64,000 nucleotides of DNA, taken from positions 249,682 to 313,681 of the forward strand of contig JAUMWD010000001.1 of NCBI GenBank assembly GCA_030529825.1, read 5' to 3'. The DNA comes from Bacillota bacterium. GTDB lineage: Bacteria; Bacillota; Clostridia; Oscillospirales; Oscillospiraceae. A program made the translations under genes and the position numbers. The notes beneath the pieces are model-generated. The model was not told the DNA's origin and did not search any database. It saw only the letters and a list, made by a program, of their open reading frames with translations. Numbering within the stretch: the stretch's first letter is position 1; every line of letters starts with the position of its first letter. Shown piece by piece: positions 1 to 9,747 of this stretch.

Positions 1-1068
1 TATGCGCTCAAACAGCTCTTTATCAAGACCGTTTTCACGCACGCCCGCCACGGCGGACTTTATCTCCTGAAGCACCGCTTGGGGGTCCTTGCTCTCGCCC
101 TCGAAAATGATAGTGGCCGTGCCTGCCGCATAGTCGGTTTCATAGCCGTAATCCCGGCTTAAAAGACCACGGGAATAAAGACTGTTATAGAATTTGCCCG
201 ACGCGCCGAAGAGCGTTCTCAAGGCAAGCTGGGAAACGATTTTCTGACGGAAAAGCTCCTTGCCCTTGAGCACGGGTGTTACCTTTGCGCCAATGAAAAA
301 CTGGGGTGCGGAGACCTCCATGCGGCTTTCGGTATAGCTCTCAAGAGGAAATGCGGATTCCGCCTCGCCGAAGTCCACCTCCGGCTTTGAGCCCTCCATG
401 CTGCCCAGCTCCTCAAGGGCAATTTCATAAATGCGCTGCGGGTCAAAATCGCCTGCAACGCAGAGCACCATGTTCGTGGGATTATAGAAGGCGGCATGGC
501 AGGCATAGAGAGTGTCGGCGGTTATCTCCGCAATGCTCTCCGCGGTACCCGCGACCTCATCTCTCATGGGATTGTGCTCATACAGCAGCTTCAAAAGAGA
601 ATAATAGGCACAGCGGTAGGGATCATCGTCGCCCATGCCGATTTCCTGCCCGATGATGCCCTGCTCCTTGGCAACGCTCTCCTCGGTGAAATAGGGCGTG
701 GAAACAAAGCGCAGCAGCATCCGCAGATTCTCCTCAAAGCCCGTGCTGCAATCAAAGTAATATGCCGTTGTATCGCCGGAGGTGAAGGCATTGGGCTGGG
801 CGCCGTTCTTTGAAAGTGTGCTCAAGGCGTTGTCGCCGTCGGGCATATCGAACATCTTATGCTCAAGGAAATGGGCAACACCGGCAGGTGTATCATACCA
901 TACTCCGTTGAGCTTGAAGCGGCGGCAGGCTCCGCCGTAGCTGGTGGCAAAAACGGCATAGCCTTCTTTGAAATCCGGCTTGGGAATTACAATAACGGTG
1001 AGACCGTTGGGGAGAACACCCTCATACACGGTCTCGCCGATTTTTCTGTACTCTTTACTCTTCATCAT
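1..1068 (-). CDS. M16-family zinc peptidase, YmfH-like (C-terminus cut off by window edge)
   Basis: Metallopeptidase of the pitrilysin/insulinase family M16. The inverted zinc motif HxxEH is present as HFLEH at residues 66-70, followed by KMFD as in the YmfH branch, with the downstream glutamate helix containing GQEI. About 355 residues are visible and the reading frame leaves the window still open, so roughly the last 70-100 residues are missing. Two adjacent ATGs at 1068 and 1065 can start it, and both lie inside the end of the upstream M16 gene (overlap about 14 bp), which indicates translational coupling. In Firmicutes such pairs consist of one catalytic and one non-catalytic M16 protein that act together. 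Probably cytosolic: I see no signal peptide. The substrate is unknown. Confidence 0.88.
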   Translation of the reverse strand, partial: MMKSKEYRKIGETVYEGVLPNGLTVIVIPKPDFKEGYAVFATSYGGACRRFKLNGVWYDTPAGVAHFLEHKMFDMPDGDNALSTLSKNGAQPNAFTSGDTTAYYFDCSTGFEENLRMLLRFVSTPYFTEESVAKEQGIIGQEIGMGDDDPYRCAYYSLLKLLYEHNPMRDEVAGTAESIAEITADTLYACHAAFYNPTNMVLCVAGDFDPQRIYEIALEELGSMEGSKPEVDFGEAESAFPLESYTESRMEVSAPQFFIGAKVTPVLKGKELFRQKIVSQLALRTLFGASGKFYNSLYSRGLLSRDYGYETDYAAGTATIIFEGESKDPQAVLQEIKSAVAGVRENGLDKELFERI

Positions 1069-2356
1069 CAGCTTCTTCTCCGTTTCCCCGGAGGAAATAC
1101 ACAGCGTCAAGCACCACGCTGTCGGCAATGGCGATTACATCCTCGCGGCTAACATTTTCGCACAGCTCCGCTAATTCCTCGGGCTCATAATCAAGTCCGT
1201 CAATAATATTGGCAAGCCAGAAGCCCTCCAAATCCCCGGCGGAATCGGGGATTACACGCAGAGATGAGGCAATGCCCGTTTTTGCGGCATTGAGCTCCTC
1301 ATCGGATATATTGCCCATTCTCACATCCTCAAGCTGGGCGAGAATTTCGGCCTTGGCATCCTCGTATTTGTCAAAATCAATGCCTGAAAATACGCACATG
1401 AGTCCCTTGTGGGTGTCTACGGTGCTGGTGGCAAAATAGCACAGGGACAGCTTTTCGCGGACATTCATAAACAGCTTGGAGGTTACTCCGCTGCCATAGA
1501 CACAGTTGAATACGCTGATGGCGGCAATATCGGGCTCCTCCATACATTCGCCGAGTCGGAAGCCGAGAGCCAACTTGCCCTGAGTTACATTCAGCTCCTC
1601 GGTGAAGTACCTCGGCTCGTTTCCCAATGCGTTCATGCGGATATCCGTTCCGATTTCATAGTCGAGCTCGCCTCTGGGCATACCGCAGAGTGCATCGCGG
1701 AACACCTCCGCCACTGCCTCGGGCGCCTCACTGCCGCAGTAGAAAATCTCCACGGGGCAGGTGGAAATGAGATTGCGATAATGCTTCGTGAGCTTCTGAT
1801 AATATATGCCCTCGGCGCCGCTTTCCGTGCCGAGACGGGGAACGGCAAAGTCCTCATAGCAGCACATTTCCTCATATAAACGCTGAACGGAATAGCCGAT
1901 TTTATCGTTGACACGGCCGCGGATGCGCTCTAACAGCTTTTCCTTTTCGCTGTCAACATAAGCGGGGAGAAGCAGACCGCCCTTGGTGTTGGGGGAAAGC
2001 AGCATTTCGCACATAAGCTCGGCGGCGCTGCGCATGACACCCCTGCCGGGGAGATAGGCCGTTGACGGCATATTGGCGTAAAAGCCGATGCATTGAATTT
2101 CACCTATGCGGCGCACGACGGGCTCAATGCAGGTGCCGTAAAGCTCGTCAAGCGCGGCGGAGATGCTCTCCATGTCGGGATGGTATCTGGTGCCGCGGCG
2201 CAGAACATAGGGGAGAACTGCGTTCAGGGATGCAGTGTCGCGCCGGTGCTGCGTAAGCAGGTTTATGCTCATGCAGTCGGTTTTGAATTTTTTCGTGTGC
2301 AGGCAGGTGAGGCTTACGCCCGGCAATATCTCTGTTCTGACGGTTTCCATTTTCAA
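1055..2356 (-). CDS. M16-family peptidase homologue without zinc motif, YmfF-like
   Basis: A 433-residue M16-fold protein. Where a catalytic member would carry HxxEH, the sequence reads VLRRGT in the helix after LNAVLPY, so it has no zinc ligands and is expected to be the non-catalytic partner of the downstream M16 peptidase. The M16 middle region with the segment KIGYSVQRLYEEMC and the C-terminal half with the GSGVTSKLFMNVREK motif are intact. The second motif is the usual R/Y-type substrate-binding region of M16 C-domains. A GGAG-type ribosome site precedes the ATG. Gene order and overlap match the ymfF-ymfH pair of Bacillus. Its length is normal for the family (about 420-430). The function is inferred from the family only. 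Confidence 0.85.
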   Translation of the reverse strand: MKMETVRTEILPGVSLTCLHTKKFKTDCMSINLLTQHRRDTASLNAVLPYVLRRGTRYHPDMESISAALDELYGTCIEPVVRRIGEIQCIGFYANMPSTAYLPGRGVMRSAAELMCEMLLSPNTKGGLLLPAYVDSEKEKLLERIRGRVNDKIGYSVQRLYEEMCCYEDFAVPRLGTESGAEGIYYQKLTKHYRNLISTCPVEIFYCGSEAPEAVAEVFRDALCGMPRGELDYEIGTDIRMNALGNEPRYFTEELNVTQGKLALGFRLGECMEEPDIAAISVFNCVYGSGVTSKLFMNVREKLSLCYFATSTVDTHKGLMCVFSGIDFDKYEDAKAEILAQLEDVRMGNISDEELNAAKTGIASSLRVIPDSAGDLEGFWLANIIDGLDYEPEELAELCENVSREDVIAIADSVVLDAVYFLRGNGEEADDEE

Positions 2357-2397
2357 TTCTCCTTTGACGGGACTATTGAATTCATTATTAATAAACT

Positions 2398-2406
2398 ATT
2401 ATACCA
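2398..2406 (-). promoter_or_regulatory. Extended -10 promoter candidate for the M16 pair
   Basis: On the minus strand TATAAT at 2403-2398 is preceded by TG one base upstream (TGgTATAAT), an extended -10 element. No convincing -35 is visible. It would start a leader of about 30-35 bases before the M16 gene, but it also overlaps the region just after the stop of the upstream glucan synthase gene. Confidence 0.4.
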
Positions 2407-2409
2407 CAA

Positions 2410-5400
2410 TTATCCTCCGTATGGTATACCTTTTCCGTCGTATTTTTCGCCGTTTACGGTTATTTCCTCCTCGTTGATCTCAATATTGAGCCTGCCGAGA
2501 CGAATTCGGCAGCTTGGGAAAGCCTCGGGGAGGGCAGGGCGTATATACAGTCTGCCGCCCCAAAGCTTCAGTCCCAGCAGCTCCTCGCACACCGCCCTGA
2601 AATACCAGCCGGAGGAGCCCGTGTACCAGGTCCAGCCTGCCTCACCAGTATGCCCGTGGGCGGAATAGACATCCGCAGGTATGACAAAGGGCTCCGCCAT
2701 ATAGCGGCGGAGGTCGTGATTCTCCGGGAGAAGGTCGCGGAGAATGCTCCAGCCATCCTCCGGTCTTCCCCGCTTTATGCAGGCCATGGCAAGCCAGATC
2801 GCTCCGTGGGTGTACTGACCTCCGTTTTCACGGAAGCCTGCGCCGTAGCTTCGGATATATCCCGGGTTGCGCTCACCGGAGGTAAAGGGCGGAGTAAAGA
2901 GCTTCACAATGCCGTTTTCCCGGTCGTAAAGCTCACGCAGAGCACTTTCCAGTGCCATGTCTATGCGGCTGTTTGATGTGCCTGTGCAGAAGGCCGCCCA
3001 GCTCTGGGAAAGAGAATCTATGCGGCACTCTTCGGATTTTGAAGAGCCCAGCGCCGTGCCGTCGGGCCAGTAGCCACGGAGATACCACGCGCCGTCCCAG
3101 GCCTCATCGGCGCTGCGGCACACCGACTCGGCAATGCCGCGGTAGTAATGAGCATCAGGTTTACATAACAAAATGAGCAGGTCGGAAAAGCGTTTTACCG
3201 TGTTTGCAAAGAAAAAGCTGAGCCACACACTTTCACCCTCGACTCTGTCCATGCCGTCATTCCAGTCGCCGCTGCCGAAAAACAGCAGACCGTGAGGGCC
3301 TTTTCCTCTGGAGATACAGAGGTCAACGGCGCGCTTGGCGTGGTCGATTACCGTTTCGCAGAGAGAGGATGCCTCGGGAGCTTCGTAGCGGTCACGCTCC
3401 TGCTCCGCCAACACAGGTGAGTTTACATAATTCACAAGCTCCCGACAGAAGCTCATGTCGTCTGTCTTTTCGATATACTCGCAGAGCGCCCACACAAGCC
3501 ACAGTAAATCGTCGGAGCATCGGGTGCGTACACCTCTGTCGCCGTTGGGAAGCTCGTGCCACCAGTGCATGACATCCCCCTCAACATACTGATGGCGGCA
3601 GCATTTTAATATCTGCTCCCGTGTATATTTCGGGGATATGAGCAGGAGATTGACCGCATCCTGAAGCTGGTCACGGAAGCCGAAGGCTCCGCCGCTTTGA
3701 TAAACCGAGCTGCGCCCCATGAGCCGGCAGGCTATGGTCTGATATGCCGCCCAGCCACTCATATAATGCGCTAAAGCCTTTTCACGACAATCAAGGCGTA
3801 ATGCGCCTGCAGTGCTGCGCCAATGACTCTTTGTAAGCTCAAATTCGGCGAATGCCGTATCAGGTTTACATAAGTCTGAAATCTCTTCTTCGGAGCAGAA
3901 GCCGCAGGCGAGAATCAGAACGGGGGTATCGGCATAGACTGCGGCAAAGCAGGGAGAACTGATGAAAGAGGTTTTGCCGTCATATTCACCCCGAAGCGCT
4001 GAAAGCTCGTCACCCGTCCAGCCGATTGCCTCGCTTGACGAGGCAATGAGAAAGTCCCTGTCATAAGGAAAACGGGCGGATGAGGCATGAAAAATGCGGT
4101 TTACATAATTTGAAGACACCGCCAGAGCATCCTTGTCGCTGTCAGAGAGAATGAGGGAGGTTTTCCAGCAAAGCTGTCCTGCCGCCGCACCGAGATTTTC
4201 GACAATCAGCACCCGAGCATCCGTCTTTTCGGGAACGAAGGCGGTGCATCGGAAGGCACCGTCACCTATGCGCTTTTCCCACACGGCATAGCCGAAGCCG
4301 TACTTCACACGGCAGGGTATTCCGTCATTGGCGGCAAAGAGACTGCAGCGGTGTCCGTTGGCGCTGAATTCAAGAGTTTCAGGTCCTATTACCGCAAAGG
4401 GATCATTGAGCCACGGATTTACTTTACACTCCCGGGCGTTACCGTACCATATATTGCCCGTGCCGCTGTCGGCGGCAATGCAGCCGAAGCGTCCGTTCGT
4501 GAGAAGCTGTGACCAAGCGCGTGAGGGCAGACTTTGGTTTACATAAAATACAAAGCTCCCGTCTTTGGCGTATTCATATTTCGGAAGAGTGTCGCTCCTG
4601 CGTGGTGCGGATTCGGGAAGATAGTAGCGCACATGACGGCGGCGCATCGGCGGCGCTTCACCGAAAATTGCAGAGGCACAGTTGCTGACGGCCTCCACTG
4701 CCTCCGGAGGAATCAGATGGATGCCGCCGTGGCAGTCGAGTAAGGGCTCAAGCCCCTGCTCCGTGAGAATATCCCTCACAAGGCTGTGCAGGGGACGGGT
4801 ATATTCGCCGCCCTCATCCGCCACCATGGCAAGGTCTGCATTTACACCGCATAAGCGCAGAAGACAGAATTGAAGAACCGCCTTTCTGATGTCCTCACTG
4901 TGGGTTTCATAGGGGACATATACAATGGGAAAATCACCGGAAATTCCGTATTTCCAAAGACTTTCCTTGGAATACCAAGGCTTTTTAAGCTGCCGTGGGA
5001 ACATGAGACTGCGCAATAAACCCATAGCACTGCCGTACTCCGTTTTACCGAGACACAGACGGGCAGCGCACATTGAGGGGATTGCGCCAAAGTCAGCAGA
5101 GCCTGCGGACAACATACGCTGCGCCCCTACATAGGCGGCTTCGCACTGCTCCGCAACGCAGAGAGCAAAACGAAGCTCGCAGCTTTCCCCGGGGGAAAGC
5201 TGAAGCTCTGCGGAGGCGCTTACATAGGGTGCGGAAAGAGCGCCGAGAGCGCCGCAGCGGTCCGCGCTTACACTCATTTTCCTGCTGCAGGCAAGACAAA
5301 GCCAGTATTCGGGGCTGTTACCCCGCGGCAGGCGGCGGATAAGGAGAACATCGCCGTCCATATGGGCGGTGAGGCCTAAACGCCAATAAGCGGGATGGTT

Positions 5401-8400
5401 AACATAATCTGAATAATCCGCCAGCACGGGCTCAAAGCTGAAAACCAGCTTTCCGCATAATTCCCTGTCGGAGCAAAGGGAAACAAAGCGGAGCTCACCA
5501 TTCTCGCTTCCTGCCGCGGCAAGTCGGCAAACGCTTTCCATACCCTCTCGGCGGAGACGGTGGATTACCTGTGTTTGACCAAGCTCCCACAGGCAGCTTT
5601 CATACTCCTCGTTTGCCTGAGGAAGCAGCGAAAGGCGGCGGCCCTCACATTCAAAATAGAGCTCCGCGCCGTGACCGTCGCCTATGGGACTTCGGGGCGC
5701 GGAATATACGAGCATATCTCCAAGAGTTGAACGGGTAATACCCGATTCGGTTGACATAATATTATATTTGCCGTTAGACAGCATGGTGCAGCAGGGATTT
5801 TCAAAATCAACGGCGCTGTCTCGCAGAGTCCAGGGAGAGGTCTTTTTTCGCTCACCCTTGTCGGCGGCCTCCGCAAGCCGTAAAACGGGGGAATTTAAGG
5901 GGAGCTTTTCCTCGAGAAGAGCCTTGTAGGCTCGCATACAGGGCTCTGCCATGAAGCGTCGGGTGACAATGCCGTTTTTAATGAGGTTCGTCACGGAGAG
6001 CATACTCATGCCCAAATGATGCGCCATGTAACAGCGCACCCTTTCACCGCCTGCACCGCTGCGTGAGGCGGTGAAGTCAATTGCCTCTATAAAGCCGAAG
6101 CGCCCCGATGCACCCGTTTCCTCAAGACGGTGCAGATTTTTAATGGCGGAGCGCGGCTCTGCCGCAAGGGCGAGGAAGGTGGAATAGGGGGAGATTACAA
6201 GCTCCGCATCCTGACCGCGCTTTAATGCCAAATCGCCGCAGCCGTGAGCCTTGTAGCGGTAATTGAGGGCGGAATCCAAAGAGAAAAAGGCGCTTTCGGA
6301 TATGCCCCACACCCCCGTGGGACTTTTTCGCTTCTGCTGAACATGGAGACAGTAGCGTGCGGTTTCATATATGAGGCTGTCGGGGCAGAGGGGAAGAAAC
6401 AGCTCCGGCATGAGGTATTCAAACATGGTGCCTGTCCAGCTTGCCATACCCGTATAGCCGTCACTGCGGCGCAGGGCGCGGCTTAAAGCCCGCCAGTGCT
6501 TTTTCGGCACATCCCCTTTGGCAACCGCCAAATAGCCGGTGAGCCGTGCCTCTCCTGCCAGCAGGTCATAATGAGCCGGAGAAAGCTCGTTTTTCTCCAA
6601 ATCCGCACCAATGCGGAAAAGACAGCGCCTGCGGTCGTAGAGGGGCGAAAAATCCATGGGAGCAATCAGCGCCGCAGCCCGTCTTGCAAGAATGGGGCGG
6701 TGATGCTCAATCAGACCGTTTTTTAGAGCTATGAGGCTCGCACAGAGGTTGCCGCTGTCAACGGTGGAAATATAGCGGGGAGACAGGGGGCGCAGTGACA
6801 GAGTATCGTACCAGTTGTAGAAATGTCCTCTCCATTTCGGCATACGCTCCAGAGTATCAAGCATATTTCCGATGAGAGGCAGAGCCGCACCGTGGTCAAT
6901 GCCCAAATCCAGGGCGCAGAGCGCGGACACCAAGGCAAGACCGATATTGGTGGGGGAGGTACGGTGGGCAAGCCCCACAGGCGGCTGCTCCTGAAAATTA
7001 TCGGGGGGAAGGTAATTATCCCCTGCGGTGCAGAAGCTCTCAAAATAGCTCCATATATCCGCGGCACAGCCCATGAGATACTTTCTCTCCGATGAGGGAA
7101 GCTCGTAGACGGGCTTTGCGGGAACGGACAGAGCAAGGGCGCACAGGGGAGCGCATATCCAGAAAAGTCCCACGGCCTTTCCCAGCACCGAGGGTGAAAA
7201 GACAAATAGCACAGCACCCGATACCACTGCAAACCACATGTTCAGCACATAGGCGGAAAGACTTCGCTTTTTAAGGTCGGACTGGGCAGAAGTTTCCCAT
7301 TGCAGAAGATTCTTATGGGAAAGGCACATACGCCACATACTCACCGAGACGGCGGATAGGGAAATCCACGCCTCATAGGGCAAAAACCACAGACGCACAA
7401 AGGTGCGCAGAAATGCCGCACCTAAACCGTGGAACAGCCTGCTGTGATAGCGGCGGCGAACATTTTCGCTGTTGAGAGCGAAAAAGTCGGTGATGGCAAT
7501 GAGAAGCTGGGTGCACAGAGACAGCAGAGCCGCGGATGCGGCAAGAATCAAACCGCGCTCAGGGTATAGTAATCCCAGAAAAACCGAGATGAAGGTGAGC
7601 ACGGGAACAAGAGAACGGCGCAGAGAGTCGCATAGTCTGAAACGCTCAATATCGGGCAAATCCGAGCTTCGCCTGAATATGAAGCCGGCGTTTTGCCAAT
7701 CGCCCCGAATCCAACGGTGGCTTCTGCGGTAGTAGGATATGGGGGAGACGGGAAAGCTGTCGGAAAACTCAAGATCGCTGACATAGCCGCCTCGAAGATA
7801 GGCACCCTCCGGTGCGTCGTGGGAGAGAATTTTTCCGCAGGGCAGATGCTTTTCGGAGCAGACAACAAGGCACTCGGCATCAATGATGCCCTTGCCGGAA
7901 AAGCCGCCGCGGCGAAACAAGTCCATGTAAAGCTCACCGCAGAGCACGGAATAGGGCTCGCTGCCGCCGATACCCGCGAAAAGACGGGAAAAATCCGTTG
8001 CGGAGGCGGAGCGCAGAGTCGTGCTCATGCGGGGGTGGAGAATACCGTGGCCGGCAATGACCATGCCGCGCTCACGGTCAAGCACGGGAGCGTTAAGCGG
8101 ATGGAGCATGGTGCCGATCAGCTCTGTGAGGGAATCGGGATAGGGCCTTGTATCCGAGTCAAGAGTGATGATGAACCGTGTTCCCTGAAGCGCGGAGGCA
8201 TCGCCTGCGGCAACACGAAGCTCTGACTCTTTTCCGCAGAGGAGCTTTGCAAGAGCCAATACGGCGCCCCGCTTGCGCTCGAAGCCGCAGTAGCTCCGGA
8301 GCTTTTTATCCTCTCTGCGGGGACGAAGAAAAAGATAGAAGCCTCCGCCGTACTTCCTGTTGAGAGCCTCCACGCTCTTTACGGCGGAGGAAATCAGCGC

Positions 8401-9555
8401 CGCGTCCTTGTCGGTGACGGCGGTTTTCGCCTCGGGCAAATCCGCGAGAATTCCGAAAAGGAGATTTTTTCCGCCCTTGCGGTTTGACAGCATAAAATCC
8501 TCGAGATTTGCCGTGAATTTTTCGGCGCTGTCTCTGTGGGTGAGAAGTGCGGAAACAACGCAGACGGTTTTGCCCTCCTCCGGAACACCGGAGGAAAGGT
8601 CAAGCCTCGGCAGACGCACGGGACTTATATATTGCAGGACAATGTTATCCCGAAGAGCTTTTGTCAGCTCCGTTATGGGGAGAAACAGAAGCAGTGCCGC
8701 CACAAAGCTGTGGGAGATGAAGCCGCAGAGAAGCGTAACAGACAGAGACAAAAGAATGTTGGCAGTGATGTACCAGTAACCCTTCTTTTCCTTCCGCGGC
8801 ATAAGATGAAATCCCACATGACGAGCCTCACCCCGGGAATTTTTACAGGTTTCCAGAAGCTTTTCCGCAAGACGGTATTCCTCCATGCCCTGTTCTCTTG
8901 CCAGCTCGCAAAGGCGGCGGCGGTAATAGGCGCGGCTGCTGTCCTCCATGCGGGGATAGATGCCTGCAGGATCGGACATAAGCAGCCTTTCGCAGACATC
9001 AACGCTTTCCAAAAGACTCTGCATATCCATGGAGGAAACCTGTCGGAGAGAGCTTATGAGGGCGGAAATCTCCTCCGCATCGTCGGACAGACGGGAAACG
9101 GCGGAGGAAAGACTTATTACAAGGGCGGCACGGAGAAAGGCCGGGAAAAGATACAGCTCCTTATGGGGCAAAACCGTAAAGCTCTGAACGCCCTGCAAAA
9201 ATTCACGGCAGACCTCTGAATTAATCCTTCCGCCGCAGGAATTCACAAGGGAACGGCAAAGAAGCATGGACACGACGCCATCTTCTGCTGCACGCAGCTG
9301 CTTTTCCCGGGAAATATCCGCCGCAGCCGTCTTTGCCTCACGCACCGCAAGATAGCGGTTATCCAAGAGCCATTCTGCAGACTTGGGTACTTTTGAATTC
9401 TCCGAGGCCATGTCCTCCGCCAGCTTATATGCGGCGTTTATTTTATGAACAGCCGCCTCTATAGCCTCGCACAGCTTTCGGCTTCTTTCTCTGCGGTCTG
9501 CCTTATACAGACGGGCAGATGATGCGCCTATGTCGAAAAGCTTTTTGTTTTCCAT
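2410..9555 (-). CDS. Cyclic beta-1,2-glucan synthase-like glycosyltransferase/phosphorylase (GT84 + GH94)
   Basis: A giant membrane enzyme of 2381 residues with the architecture of cyclic beta-1,2-glucan synthases (NdvB/Cgs). An N-terminal cytosolic region is followed by membrane segments near 265-300. A GT84/GT2-like transferase domain has DSD at about 466-468 (in ITLDSDTRP) and HRWIRGDWQ. More membrane spans lie near 630-830. A glycoamylase-like domain (about 880-1200) has the family motif WRGHFYNWYDT. Two beta-sandwich domains begin near 1250 and 1665. The C-terminal GH94 (alpha/alpha)6 phosphorylase-type domain has GDWNDGMD at about 2097. It is shorter than proteobacterial Cgs (about 2800). 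The start at 9555 was chosen because GGAGG lies just upstream. An in-frame extension to 9837 would run through the opposite-strand ylxM promoter and start. The product is probably a beta-1,2-glucan, but linkage and cyclisation cannot be read from sequence. Confidence 0.87.
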   Translation of the reverse strand: MENKKLFDIGASSARLYKADRRERSRKLCEAIEAAVHKINAAYKLAEDMASENSKVPKSAEWLLDNRYLAVREAKTAAADISREKQLRAAEDGVVSMLLCRSLVNSCGGRINSEVCREFLQGVQSFTVLPHKELYLFPAFLRAALVISLSSAVSRLSDDAEEISALISSLRQVSSMDMQSLLESVDVCERLLMSDPAGIYPRMEDSSRAYYRRRLCELAREQGMEEYRLAEKLLETCKNSRGEARHVGFHLMPRKEKKGYWYITANILLSLSVTLLCGFISHSFVAALLLFLPITELTKALRDNIVLQYISPVRLPRLDLSSGVPEEGKTVCVVSALLTHRDSAEKFTANLEDFMLSNRKGGKNLLFGILADLPEAKTAVTDKDAALISSAVKSVEALNRKYGGGFYLFLRPRREDKKLRSYCGFERKRGAVLALAKLLCGKESELRVAAGDASALQGTRFIITLDSDTRPYPDSLTELIGTMLHPLNAPVLDRERGMVIAGHGILHPRMSTTLRSASATDFSRLFAGIGGSEPYSVLCGELYMDLFRRGGFSGKGIIDAECLVVCSEKHLPCGKILSHDAPEGAYLRGGYVSDLEFSDSFPVSPISYYRRSHRWIRGDWQNAGFIFRRSSDLPDIERFRLCDSLRRSLVPVLTFISVFLGLLYPERGLILAASAALLSLCTQLLIAITDFFALNSENVRRRYHSRLFHGLGAAFLRTFVRLWFLPYEAWISLSAVSVSMWRMCLSHKNLLQWETSAQSDLKKRSLSAYVLNMWFAVVSGAVLFVFSPSVLGKAVGLFWICAPLCALALSVPAKPVYELPSSERKYLMGCAADIWSYFESFCTAGDNYLPPDNFQEQPPVGLAHRTSPTNIGLALVSALCALDLGIDHGAALPLIGNMLDTLERMPKWRGHFYNWYDTLSLRPLSPRYISTVDSGNLCASLIALKNGLIEHHRPILARRAAALIAPMDFSPLYDRRRCLFRIGADLEKNELSPAHYDLLAGEARLTGYLAVAKGDVPKKHWRALSRALRRSDGYTGMASWTGTMFEYLMPELFLPLCPDSLIYETARYCLHVQQKRKSPTGVWGISESAFFSLDSALNYRYKAHGCGDLALKRGQDAELVISPYSTFLALAAEPRSAIKNLHRLEETGASGRFGFIEAIDFTASRSGAGGERVRCYMAHHLGMSMLSVTNLIKNGIVTRRFMAEPCMRAYKALLEEKLPLNSPVLRLAEAADKGERKKTSPWTLRDSAVDFENPCCTMLSNGKYNIMSTESGITRSTLGDMLVYSAPRSPIGDGHGAELYFECEGRRLSLLPQANEEYESCLWELGQTQVIHRLRREGMESVCRLAAAGSENGELRFVSLCSDRELCGKLVFSFEPVLADYSDYVNHPAYWRLGLTAHMDGDVLLIRRLPRGNSPEYWLCLACSRKMSVSADRCGALGALSAPYVSASAELQLSPGESCELRFALCVAEQCEAAYVGAQRMLSAGSADFGAIPSMCAARLCLGKTEYGSAMGLLRSLMFPRQLKKPWYSKESLWKYGISGDFPIVYVPYETHSEDIRKAVLQFCLLRLCGVNADLAMVADEGGEYTRPLHSLVRDILTEQGLEPLLDCHGGIHLIPPEAVEAVSNCASAIFGEAPPMRRRHVRYYLPESAPRRSDTLPKYEYAKDGSFVFYVNQSLPSRAWSQLLTNGRFGCIAADSGTGNIWYGNARECKVNPWLNDPFAVIGPETLEFSANGHRCSLFAANDGIPCRVKYGFGYAVWEKRIGDGAFRCTAFVPEKTDARVLIVENLGAAAGQLCWKTSLILSDSDKDALAVSSNYVNRIFHASSARFPYDRDFLIASSSEAIGWTGDELSALRGEYDGKTSFISSPCFAAVYADTPVLILACGFCSEEEISDLCKPDTAFAEFELTKSHWRSTAGALRLDCREKALAHYMSGWAAYQTIACRLMGRSSVYQSGGAFGFRDQLQDAVNLLLISPKYTREQILKCCRHQYVEGDVMHWWHELPNGDRGVRTRCSDDLLWLVWALCEYIEKTDDMSFCRELVNYVNSPVLAEQERDRYEAPEASSLCETVIDHAKRAVDLCISRGKGPHGLLFFGSGDWNDGMDRVEGESVWLSFFFANTVKRFSDLLILLCKPDAHYYRGIAESVCRSADEAWDGAWYLRGYWPDGTALGSSKSEECRIDSLSQSWAAFCTGTSNSRIDMALESALRELYDRENGIVKLFTPPFTSGERNPGYIRSYGAGFRENGGQYTHGAIWLAMACIKRGRPEDGWSILRDLLPENHDLRRYMAEPFVIPADVYSAHGHTGEAGWTWYTGSSGWYFRAVCEELLGLKLWGGRLYIRPALPEAFPSCRIRLGRLNIEINEEEITVNGEKYDGKGIPYGG

Positions 9556-9681
9556 GCAAATACCTCCGTATTTCGTACATAAATTACAGTTTTGCCAGCA
9601 TCGGTATTTGTTATGCGAAAACGAAGATGTATGAGAAATATCATTAAATAAAAATATTTTTAATGTGCAAAGGAAAAATGC

Positions 9682-9710
9682 TTGACAGATTGGCAATGGG
9701 AGAGTATACT
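9682..9710 (+). promoter_or_regulatory. Consensus SigA promoter of the ylxM-ffh operon
   Basis: TTGACA at 9682-9687 and TATACT at 9705-9710 are separated by exactly 17 bases, close to the perfect vegetative promoter. The predicted transcription start is near 9717, about 30 bases before the ylxM ATG. Confidence 0.85.
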
Positions 9711-9734
9711 CTGTAAAGTCAAAATGCTTTACAG
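9711..9734 (+). promoter_or_regulatory. Perfect 8-bp inverted repeat over the predicted transcription start (possible operator)
   Basis: CTGTAAAG (9711-9718) and CTTTACAG (9727-9734) form a perfect inverted repeat with an 8-base spacer. It starts directly after the -10 hexamer and its right arm abuts the ylxM ribosome site AGGGGG (9733-9738). The position suits a repressor operator. As RNA only part of the hairpin would be transcribed, so a DNA-level role is likelier (inference). Confidence 0.45.
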
Positions 9735-9747
9735 GGGGTATTGCGCC

